DNA of 64,000 nucleotides from Bacteroidales bacterium (lineage in GTDB: Bacteria > Bacteroidota > Bacteroidia > Bacteroidales > GCA-2711565): contig JANQLW010000054.1 of NCBI GenBank assembly GCA_028280405.1, positions 1-64,000 of the forward strand. Direction: 5' to 3'. The translations under genes were made by a program, and so were the position numbers. This document shows positions 54,227-61,838 of this stretch, in pieces. The first letter of the stretch is position 1. Every line of letters starts with the position of its first letter. The notes beneath the pieces were generated by a model. The model did no database searches, was not told where the DNA came from, and saw only the letters and a list, made by a program, of their open reading frames with translations.

Positions 54227-54865
54227 GTGATGATTGAATTCGATATGTTAATAGTTGTTCCTGTAATAGTTGCCTATTTAATTGGGTCTGTTCCGGCTTC
54301 TGTTTGGGTAGGCAGGATTTTTTATAATGTTGATGTTAGAAAAGAAGGAAGTGGAAATGCGGGAGCTACCAATACCATCCGGGTTTTAGGATTAAAAGCC
54401 GGTATTCCGGTTTTGCTATTTGATATTTTTAAGGGGTGGTTTGCCGTATTCAGTTTGTCGTTTTTTTCTATTACATCATTATCTGAATTACAAATTGTTT
54501 ATTTAGAGATGACTATGGCTATTGCTGCTGTATGTGGCCATATATTTCCTGTATATGTTGGATTTAAAGGAGGAAAGGGTGTTGCAACGATAGCTGGTGT
54601 TGGGATTGCTCTTTATCCGGTGGCATTTTTAATTATAGCAGGTATCTTTACCGTTTCATTTATCATTAGCAGAATAGTTTCTATATCTTCTATAATGGCT
54701 GCTATCAGTTTTCCGGTTATCGTAATCTTTATATTAAATAATCCATATTTGCCATTAGTAATTTTAGCTATTTGCGTGGGTGTTTTTGTTCCTGTAACTC
54801 ACCATAAAAATATAAGACGCCTGTTAAAAGGGAAAGAATCAAGAATTCAATTCAAAAAGAAATAG
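54227..54865 (+). CDS. plsY: Acyl-phosphate glycerol-3-phosphate acyltransferase
   Basis: Inner-membrane enzyme that acylates glycerol 3-phosphate from acyl-phosphate, the first committed step of phospholipid synthesis. It has several membrane helices in 212 residues. The family motifs are YLIGSVPASVWVGR, KEGSGNAGATNTIRVLG, CGHIFPVYVGFKGGKGVAT and VPVTHHKNIRRLLKGKE, all in order. It is the last gene of the plus-strand run from DUF1599 and is transcriptionally coupled to the giant exported protein. Confidence 0.97.
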   Translation: MMIEFDMLIVVPVIVAYLIGSVPASVWVGRIFYNVDVRKEGSGNAGATNTIRVLGLKAGIPVLLFDIFKGWFAVFSLSFFSITSLSELQIVYLEMTMAIAAVCGHIFPVYVGFKGGKGVATIAGVGIALYPVAFLIIAGIFTVSFIISRIVSISSIMAAISFPVIVIFILNNPYLPLVILAICVGVFVPVTHHKNIRRLLKGKESRIQFKKK

Positions 54866-54925
54866 ACAAGGTTTTTTTAGAAACTCTATTTTGTTTTTTT
54901 TATATTTAATTGCTGGCAAGTACTA

Positions 54926-54933
54926 TAATTTTG
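54926..54933 (+). promoter_or_regulatory. Putative -7 element of the dnaN promoter
   Basis: TAATTTTG matches the Bacteroidota -7 consensus exactly in the 175-bp gap before dnaN. A good TTTG at the -33 spacing is lacking. It would give a 5' leader of about 100 nt. Confidence 0.4.
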
Positions 54934-55040
54934 CTGTGGAAAAATTGTTGAGAAAGAATTCTGTATTCAGTCATTTTGACCAATATATTTAATATATTTA
55001 CTGTTGATTAAAATCGTAAATCCATTAAAAATTTAATTAT

Positions 55041-56162
55041 ATGAAGTTTATTGTTTCCAGTTATTTACTGTTGAAAAATGTTCAGGCATTGAGCGGTGTT
55101 TTAAACTCAAGTAATACTTTGCCTATACTTGACGACTTCCTGTTTGAATTAAGAGAAGATACTCTGTTTATAACTGCTTCTGATCTTGAAACTACAATGA
55201 CAGTATCTTTGGAGCCAACGAAGTCAGAAGAACCCGGAATGGTAGCTATTCCTGCTAAAATATTATTAGATACTTTAAAAACCTTTGCTGATATACCTAT
55301 AACATTTAATATTAATAATGATACTTTAGGTATAGAAATTTCTGCTGGAGATGGTAAATACCGTTTAACCGGGCATCGTAGTGATGAGTATCCGCAAACA
55401 CCTTCAGCTGAGGATATAACTTCATTGGAAATTAATTCTGATGTATTGAATAAAGCAGTTAATAAAACACTCTTTGCAACAGGAAATGATGAGCTTCGTC
55501 CGGTTATGTCAGGTGTGTTTTGCGAACTTACTCCGGATGATATCACTTTTGTTGCTACCGATGCTCATAAATTAGTTCGTTACAGAAGAAGCGATGCAAA
55601 AGCAGATGTTTCTGCATCTTTTATTTTGCCTAAAAAACCTTTAAATCAACTAAAAAATATTCTTGCTAGCGAAATACCTGTGAAAATTGATTATAACCAA
55701 ACCAATGCATTTTTTAGCTTTGAAAATGTTAATATGGTTTGTCGTTTAATTGATGGCAGATATCCTAATTATGAAGCGGTTATTCCTACAAATAATCCGA
55801 ATGTTCTTACCATTGATCGTTTATCTTTACTTAACTCAATCAGGCGTGTTGCATTATTTGCCAACCAGTCGACACATCAGGTAAGATTTAAGATTTCAGG
55901 AAAGGAGTTAACCCTTTCTGCTGAGGATGTTGATTACTCAAATGAAGCAAAAGAAAGACTGACCTGTAATTATGAAGGTGAAGATATTGAAATCGGATTT
56001 AATTCCCGTTTTCTACAGGAAATGCTTACCAACTTAGATTGTGATGAGGTTAAATTTGAAATGTCAGCACCGAACCGTGCAGGTTTAATTTTACCTCTTG
56101 AAGAAGAGGTTGAAGGAGAGGATATATTAATGCTTGTAATGCCTGTAATGTTGAATCAATAA
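55041..56162 (+). CDS. dnaN: DNA polymerase III beta subunit (sliding clamp)
   Basis: Ring-shaped processivity clamp that holds polymerase on DNA. It is 373 residues in three similar domains. Recognisable parts are SGVLNSSNTLPILDDFLFEL in domain 1, GDGKYRLTGHRSDEYP and TLFATGNDELRPVMSGVFCEL at the domain 1-2 junction, and VDYSNEAKERLTCNYEGEDIEIGFNSRFLQEML with the closing LPLEEEVEGEDILMLVMPVML in domain 3. It is preceded by its own promoter-like sequence and followed by a strong terminator, so it is monocistronic. Confidence 0.98.
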   Translation: MKFIVSSYLLLKNVQALSGVLNSSNTLPILDDFLFELREDTLFITASDLETTMTVSLEPTKSEEPGMVAIPAKILLDTLKTFADIPITFNINNDTLGIEISAGDGKYRLTGHRSDEYPQTPSAEDITSLEINSDVLNKAVNKTLFATGNDELRPVMSGVFCELTPDDITFVATDAHKLVRYRRSDAKADVSASFILPKKPLNQLKNILASEIPVKIDYNQTNAFFSFENVNMVCRLIDGRYPNYEAVIPTNNPNVLTIDRLSLLNSIRRVALFANQSTHQVRFKISGKELTLSAEDVDYSNEAKERLTCNYEGEDIEIGFNSRFLQEMLTNLDCDEVKFEMSAPNRAGLILPLEEEVEGEDILMLVMPVMLNQ

Positions 56163-56184
56163 GATTAATTAAATAAATTTAAGA

Positions 56185-56213
56185 AAGCAAGGTTTTTAGC
56201 CTTGCTTTTTTTG
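56185..56213 (+). terminator. Intrinsic terminator of dnaN
   Basis: AAGCAAGG and CCTTGCTT pair across a 7-nt loop and are followed by a run of T (CTTTTTTTTG context) 22 bp after the dnaN stop codon. Confidence 0.88.
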
Positions 56214-56248
56214 TTTAATGAACTTAAATTAGATGTTTGGCTTCACTT

Positions 56249-57178
56249 ATGGATAAAAAAGGAATATTAATTATAGGGGCTACCGGTTTCATTGGAAAAG
56301 CAATCATCCAAAAGCTTGATTCTTCTGTATACGATATTTACATTGCTTCCAGGAATCTTGAAAATGCCAGAAAGATATTTCCTGAGAACAAGTATAATTT
56401 CATTTCATTGACAGATTCAAGTGAGCAACAGTTAGTTGAAGCTTTGATTAATTGTAGCATTATTATCAATTTGGCCGGTGAAAACATTGGAAATAAACGG
56501 TGGACTGATCGTCAAAAAGAAAAAATTTTTGATAGCAGACTCATCGTTGGCTCAATACTAAATGCCTTATTGGCTAAACATGGAATCAGGCCGGAAGTAT
56601 ATATTCAGGCATCTGCAATTGGTTATTACGGAAATCAGGGAGAAAAAAGACTTACTGAGATGAATGAAGTTGGCAAAGGTTTTTTAGCAGAAGTATGTGA
56701 TGCCTGGGAATCGTCGGCATGTGTAGCAAGGTCTACATCAAAAACTGATTATATTCTTAGAATCGGATTGGTAATTGGAAAAGAAGCTCTTATCGTAAAA
56801 AAATTGAAATTAGCCTTTAAATGGGCAGGAGGGGTGAAGATAGGACGAAAGAATCAAATGATAAGTTGGATACATATTGATGATTTGGCTGAAATCGTAT
56901 TATTAATGATAAACCAGAAACTGGAAAAAGGAGAATATAATCTGGTTGCTCCTAATGCGGAATATGCGCATGATTTTTACAGATTGTTTGCAAAATCCCT
57001 GAATCGTTTTACCTGGTTTGTTATTCCGCCTAAAATATTACAAATAATATTTGGGCAAATGGCAGAGGAGGTTTTGTTATCCGGACAAAACGCTTTCCCA
57101 GAAAAACTATTAATGAATAATTATAAATTTAAATACCCTTCCCTGAAAGAAGCGTTTGAGAATATATTGAGAAATTAA
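56249..57178 (+). CDS. TIGR01777-family NAD-dependent epimerase/dehydratase
   Basis: SDR-type nucleotide-sugar epimerase-like protein of the SDR39U1/TIGR01777 family. The dinucleotide loop GATGFIGKAI (about 10-19), IINLAGENIGNKRWTDRQKE, YIQASAIGYYGNQGE and the C-terminal DUF1731-like portion (FTWFVIPPKILQIIFGQMAEEVLLSGQNAFPEKLL) are all visible. The physiological substrate is not known; in plants and bacteria the family has been tied to division and lipid functions only loosely. I prefer MDKKGILIIGATG (56249) to the track start four residues earlier. It ends 4 bp before the TonB receptor gene. Confidence 0.9.
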   Translation: MDKKGILIIGATGFIGKAIIQKLDSSVYDIYIASRNLENARKIFPENKYNFISLTDSSEQQLVEALINCSIIINLAGENIGNKRWTDRQKEKIFDSRLIVGSILNALLAKHGIRPEVYIQASAIGYYGNQGEKRLTEMNEVGKGFLAEVCDAWESSACVARSTSKTDYILRIGLVIGKEALIVKKLKLAFKWAGGVKIGRKNQMISWIHIDDLAEIVLLMINQKLEKGEYNLVAPNAEYAHDFYRLFAKSLNRFTWFVIPPKILQIIFGQMAEEVLLSGQNAFPEKLLMNNYKFKYPSLKEAFENILRN

Positions 57179-57182
57179 TTTT

Positions 57183-59573
57183 ATGAAGAAATATTGTACC
57201 CTAATTTTATTGTTGCTGACAGTATTTAATTTAAATGCTGAAGGGCTTATCAGAGGCAGAGTGCATAATGCTAAAAATAATGAACCTATTCCTTTTGCTA
57301 ATATTGTAATTAAAGGTACAAACATAGGTACCAGCTCGGATGAAAACGGGAATTTTATGCTAAAGAATGTAAAACCCGGCTTTACTCAATTAATAGTTAG
57401 TGTGGTAGGTTTTGAAGACTATGTCTCCGAAGATTTTATGATTACTAAAGCTAAAAGTGTGTATATTGATATTCCTTTGGAAGAAACTTCTATAGAAATC
57501 AGTGGGGTAGAGATAAGGGCAAATGCATTCAGGCGACTTATCGAAAGCCCCCTGTCATTGAGAACTTTAAATATTTCTGAAATTGAACAAAGCCCGGGAG
57601 GAAACAGGGATATTTCAAAAATAATTACAGTACTTCCGGGAGTTGCGTCAACTGTTGCTTATCGAAATGATGTAATTGTTAGGGGAGGAGGATCCAATGA
57701 AAACAAGTTTTATTTGGATGACATTGAAATTCCAATGATTAATCACTTTGCAACTCAGGGAGCTTCAGGTGGATCTAATGGAATTCTGAATGTTGATTTT
57801 CTTCGGGAGGTTGATTTTTATTCAGCGGCATTTCCTATACATGCCGGAAATGCCCTGAGCTCTGTGTTGAATTTTAAAATGATAGAGGCTAATGAAGACC
57901 AAACCAATATGAAATTTACCATTGGTGCTTCCGATATTGCTTTTGCAATTAATACCCCGCTTACCGGTCGTTCATCTTTATTGTTTTCAGTAAGGAGATC
58001 TTATTTACAATATATATTTAGCGCTATTGGATTGCCTTTTTTACCAACCTATAATGATCTACAGTTTAAATATAAACTTAAGTTGAATCAAAATAATGAG
58101 ATCAGCATTATTGGCATTGGAGCCTTAGATGATTTAAAATTGAATCTGGATATAAAAGACCCGGATGAGTCACAAAGATATATACTTGGATACTTGCCGG
58201 TAAATAAGCAAAAAAGTTATACACTGGGAGTGAAATACAGAAACTATAAGAAGTATGGTTATAATCAGCTGATATTAAGCAATAGTTATTTTAAAATTCA
58301 GGCAATTAAATTTCAGGATAATATAGAAATTCCCCCAAATTTAATTCTTGATTATTCATCAGCAGAGGCAGAGACTAAGTTTAGGTTTGAACATGTTAGT
58401 GAAAGAAATAGGATCAAACTAAAATATGGTTTTGGAATTGAGAGTGGGCGTTATACCAATGAAACTTATGCCAAGAAGTTTGTTAATAATAGTTCTGAAC
58501 TGGACGAATATGAAACAAGCTTAAATATATTTAAGTGGAATATTTTTGCTCAATTTAGTCAGTCTGTGAATAATAAAAAATTTACCTATTCATTAGGTTT
58601 AAGAATGGATGCAAATAGTTATGCTACAACTATGAACAAGCTTTATAAACAGTTTTCTCCCAGAATAGCTTTTAATTATAGATTAGCAAAAGATGTCTTT
58701 GCCAACTTCAGTGCAGGTTTATATTATCAGCAGCCTTCCTATACTATTTTAGGATATAAAGGCTCTTTCGACGATTATGTAAATAAAGATAATGGGATGA
58801 AATACATCAGAAACAAACAAGTTGTAGCTGGCTTTGAATATCTCCCGGATTTAGATTCTAAATTTACTATTGAGGGATTTTATAAACAGTACAGTAATTA
58901 TCCCTTTTCTGTTCAGGATTCTATCTCATTAGCGAACAAAGGTGGAGATTATGGAGTGGTTGGTACGGAAGAGGTATTGTCAACAGGAAAAGGAAGAGCG
59001 TACGGCTTTGAAATATATTACAGGAATAAGAACTTAATTGGGTTTAATATAAGCTGCTCCTATACCTATGTTAGGAGTGAATTTCAGAGAAGTTTAAGAA
59101 AATACATTCCTTCTGCATGGGATAACCGGCATTTACTGAATATCGTACTTCTTAAAAAACTTAATAGAAACTGGGATATAGGAATTAAGTGGAGGTATGC
59201 GGGGGGAGCTCCTTATACTCCATATGACCTTGAAACTTCATCTAAAAGACCTGCCTGGGATGTGCTGAACCAGGGATACCTTGATTATTCCAGGTTTAAT
59301 TCTTTACGCTTTAATGATTTTCATCAATTAGATTTAAGGGTGGATAAAAAGTATTTCTTCAACAAGTGGACTTTAATGTTTTATTTGGATATTCAGAATA
59401 TTTACAATAAGAAAGCAGATCAGCAGGATTTTTTGACTAACCTGGATGAAAATGGAGTCCCTCAAATTGTGGATCCCAATTTGCCATATGATGAGCAAAA
59501 ATATCTTTTGAGAGCTATTCGTCGGGAAAGTGCTTCAATTTTTCCAACAATAGGTATTATTGTGGAATTTTAA
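57183..59573 (+). CDS. TonB-dependent receptor with carboxypeptidase-like domain
   Basis: Outer-membrane receptor of 796 residues. Signal peptide (about 1-19), a carboxypeptidase regulatory-like beta domain (IRGRVHNAKNNEPIPFANIVIKGTNIGTSSDENGNF), a plug with ISKIITVLPGVASTVAYRNDVIVRGGGSNENKFYLDDIEIPMIN, and a barrel ending in PTIGIIVEF with a terminal aromatic residue. No STN domain or sigma/anti-sigma pair accompanies it, so it is probably constitutive or controlled elsewhere; the ligand is unknown. It lies 4 bp behind the epimerase and is likely cotranscribed with it. Confidence 0.93.
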   Translation: MKKYCTLILLLLTVFNLNAEGLIRGRVHNAKNNEPIPFANIVIKGTNIGTSSDENGNFMLKNVKPGFTQLIVSVVGFEDYVSEDFMITKAKSVYIDIPLEETSIEISGVEIRANAFRRLIESPLSLRTLNISEIEQSPGGNRDISKIITVLPGVASTVAYRNDVIVRGGGSNENKFYLDDIEIPMINHFATQGASGGSNGILNVDFLREVDFYSAAFPIHAGNALSSVLNFKMIEANEDQTNMKFTIGASDIAFAINTPLTGRSSLLFSVRRSYLQYIFSAIGLPFLPTYNDLQFKYKLKLNQNNEISIIGIGALDDLKLNLDIKDPDESQRYILGYLPVNKQKSYTLGVKYRNYKKYGYNQLILSNSYFKIQAIKFQDNIEIPPNLILDYSSAEAETKFRFEHVSERNRIKLKYGFGIESGRYTNETYAKKFVNNSSELDEYETSLNIFKWNIFAQFSQSVNNKKFTYSLGLRMDANSYATTMNKLYKQFSPRIAFNYRLAKDVFANFSAGLYYQQPSYTILGYKGSFDDYVNKDNGMKYIRNKQVVAGFEYLPDLDSKFTIEGFYKQYSNYPFSVQDSISLANKGGDYGVVGTEEVLSTGKGRAYGFEIYYRNKNLIGFNISCSYTYVRSEFQRSLRKYIPSAWDNRHLLNIVLLKKLNRNWDIGIKWRYAGGAPYTPYDLETSSKRPAWDVLNQGYLDYSRFNSLRFNDFHQLDLRVDKKYFFNKWTLMFYLDIQNIYNKKADQQDFLTNLDENGVPQIVDPNLPYDEQKYLLRAIRRESASIFPTIGIIVEF

Positions 59574-59577
59574 ATAA

Positions 59578-59606
59578 AAAACTCTCCCATTAATTTGAGA
59601 GAGTTT
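59578..59606. terminator. Bidirectional terminator between the TonB receptor and csp genes
   Basis: AAACTCTC and GAGAGTTT pair around an internal loop. On the minus strand the stem is followed by TTTTTTATTT, a good tail for ending the cold-shock transcript. On the plus strand it lies 5 bp after the TonB receptor stop. Confidence 0.75.
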
Positions 59607-59631
59607 GAACTTAGTTGATCAAGAAAATTTC

Positions 59632-59826
59632 TTATTCGGTTTTCTTCACGTTAATCGCTTTTTTGCCCCTGTTATCTTCGGTGATCTCAAAAGTTACTTT
59701 GTCAGCTTCGGCAATACGATCAATTAACCCTGTGGCATGAACAAAAATGTCTTGTTGCAGTTCGTCATCAATAATAAAACCAAAACCTTTTCTTTCATTG
59801 AAAAATTTAACAACTCCGGTAGGCAT
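59632..59826 (-). CDS. Cold-shock domain protein
   Basis: A 64-residue single CSD RNA/DNA chaperone. RNP1 is KGFGFI and RNP2 is DIFVH, in the order GVVKFFNERKGFGFI...DIFVHATGL, with the family's final basic KKAINVKK. It starts MPTGVVKFFN, the normal cold-shock protein start. It stands alone between two convergently or tandemly arranged terminators. Confidence 0.97.
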   Translation of the reverse strand: MPTGVVKFFNERKGFGFIIDDELQQDIFVHATGLIDRIAEADKVTFEITEDNRGKKAINVKKTE

Positions 59827-59960
59827 AATAGTAAAAAATTAGTTAATAATATAACAAAGATACACTTATTTGTAAGAAAAGCAAGTTTTGTGGTGATTAT
59901 TAGGCAGTTGTGAAATAATTAACTATGGGATGGCTTCCCTTTCTGTCCTTATTGCAAAAA

Positions 59961-60015
59961 AATCATTAATCCCTAATCTTAAATAATAATTTCATTTAAG
60001 ATTAGGGATTAATGA
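59961..60015 (-). terminator. Long perfect stem-loop terminator of pckA
   Basis: Arms of 23 bp (beginning ATCATTAATCCC) are perfect complements around a 9-nt loop, and the minus-strand stem is followed by TTTTTT. It lies 20 bp after the pckA stop. Confidence 0.85.
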
Positions 60016-60035
60016 TATAAGATTTCAGATGTTTT

Positions 60036-61682
60036 TTAGATCAACTGTCTTAGCTTCGGACCTGCTTCCACAAGCCTTTTCCCTTCTTCATTATCTGTAA
60101 AACTTTCAAAATTGTATATAAATTTTTCTGCTAAACTAAGTGCAGCTTCATCCCATGCATGAGCATCTCTCCAAAGATTTCTTGGATTCAGGATTGCACT
60201 GTTTACACCTTTTACAGATTTAGGAATATTCAGTCCAAAGATTGGCAAAGTTTCAAATTCTGCTTTATCAATACTACTGTCAAGAATTGCATCTATTATT
60301 GTACGGGTTGATTTAAGGTCGATTCTTTTTCCTATACCATAAGCACCGCCAATCCATCCGGTATTTACTAAATAAGCTTCTGCACCGTGTGCCTCCATTT
60401 TATGTGTAAGCTCTTCAGCATATTTGGTAGGATGAAGCAATAAAAATGCTGCACCAAAACAAGCAGAAAAGCTAGGCTTAGGTTCTGTAATTCCTCTTTC
60501 GGTTCCGGCTACTTTGGCAGTATAACCACTTAAAAAGTGATATTTAGTTTGATCTTTTGTAAGTTTCGCAACTGGTGGTAAAACCCCAAAAGCATCAGCA
60601 GTTAAGAAGATGACTTTTTTAGCATGTCCTGCTTTTGATACAGGTTTTACAATATTTTCAATATGGTAGATGGGATATGAAACCCTGGTATTTTCAGTTT
60701 TAGAGCTGTCTGAAAAATCAAGAGCTCCAGTGTTTTTATCATATACACAATTTTCCAATAATGCATCACGTTTGATTGCGTGGAAAATATCCGGTTCTTT
60801 CTCTTCACTAAGGTCTATGCATTTTGCATAACAACCTCCTTCAAAATTAAAGATGCCATCGTCATCCCAGCCGTGTTCGTCATCACCAATTAAAGCACGT
60901 TTTGGATCTGCCGATAAAGTTGTTTTTCCGGTACCAGACAACCCAAAAAAGATTGCAGTATCGCCGTCTTTTCCAACATTTGCCGAGCAATGCATTGCAG
61001 CAATGTTATTCAAAGGCAAATAATAGTTCATAATTGAGAAGATGCCTTTTTTCATTTCTCCTCCGTACCATGTACCTCCAATTACAGCCATTTTATGTCG
61101 TACATTAAATACGGCATATACCTCACTGTTTAATCCCATATCTTTCCAGTAAGGATTTGTTGTTTTTGAGGCATTCATTACCACGAAATCAGGGATAAAG
61201 TCTTTTAATTCTTCATCGCTAGGGCGGATAAACATATTTTTTACAAAGTGTGCCTGCCATGCAACTTCCATAATGAAACGAACTTTCATACGGCTGTTTT
61301 CATTGGCACCAGCATAAGCATCCATTACATAAAGTTTCTTATTGGAAAGCTGTTTTGCACTATGTTTTTTTAGAATTTCCCAATTTGCAGGAGATACAGG
61401 TTTATTATCAGAAGACTTTCTTTCAGGATTTGTCCACCAGATATTTCCCCTTGAATCAGGGTGTTTAACGATGTATTTATCTTTAGGTGAACGGCCTGTA
61501 AAGATTCCGGTATCTACGTTTACTGCACCGGTATTGGTTACAAATCCTTTTTCATATCCTTTAAGATCAGGATTTGTTTCATGTTTGTATAGTTCTTCAT
61601 AGGATAGATTGTGATAGATGTCTCGAATATCAGTTATCCCATAAGAGCTAAGCTCTGAGTAAAGTTTGTGTGATTGATCCAT
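60036..61682 (-). CDS. pckA: Phosphoenolpyruvate carboxykinase (ATP)
   Basis: Interconverts oxaloacetate and PEP with ATP/ADP; in fermenting Bacteroidota it usually fixes CO2 onto PEP toward fumarate. Substrate loops [10 protein letters not shown] and [11 protein letters not shown], the kinase-1a P-loop [18 protein letters not shown], metal site [21 protein letters not shown], and [11 protein letters not shown] with the adenine-binding TRTIIDAIL are present. It is 548 residues long, full length. The neighbour is ppdK, so both sit at the PEP/pyruvate/oxaloacetate node. Confidence 0.97.
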   Translation of the reverse strand: MDQSHKLYSELSSYGITDIRDIYHNLSYEELYKHETNPDLKGYEKGFVTNTGAVNVDTGIFTGRSPKDKYIVKHPDSRGNIWWTNPERKSSDNKPVSPANWEILKKHSAKQLSNKKLYVMDAYAGANENSRMKVRFIMEVAWQAHFVKNMFIRPSDEELKDFIPDFVVMNASKTTNPYWKDMGLNSEVYAVFNVRHKMAVIGGTWYGGEMKKGIFSIMNYYLPLNNIAAMHCSANVGKDGDTAIFFGLSGTGKTTLSADPKRALIGDDEHGWDDDGIFNFEGGCYAKCIDLSEEKEPDIFHAIKRDALLENCVYDKNTGALDFSDSSKTENTRVSYPIYHIENIVKPVSKAGHAKKVIFLTADAFGVLPPVAKLTKDQTKYHFLSGYTAKVAGTERGITEPKPSFSACFGAAFLLLHPTKYAEELTHKMEAHGAEAYLVNTGWIGGAYGIGKRIDLKSTRTIIDAILDSSIDKAEFETLPIFGLNIPKSVKGVNSAILNPRNLWRDAHAWDEAALSLAEKFIYNFESFTDNEEGKRLVEAGPKLRQLI

Positions 61683-61786
61683 GCGGCTAAGTTTTGAGCG
61701 TATATAATAATGTTATATATGTTGATGTTTATATCAAAGTTATTAAATAATGATTTAGAAACCAATCTAAACAGCGGAAAATGAAA

Positions 61787-61812
61787 AAAGTAGCTCATTT
61801 GAGAGCTACTTT
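61787..61812 (-). terminator. Intrinsic terminator of ppdK
   Basis: AAAGTAGCTC and GAGCTACTTT form a 10-bp stem with a 6-nt loop, followed on the minus strand by TTTTTTCATTTT, 26 bp beyond the ppdK stop. Confidence 0.85.
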
Positions 61813-61838
61813 CTCAAATCATGTTTAAATGATAATAA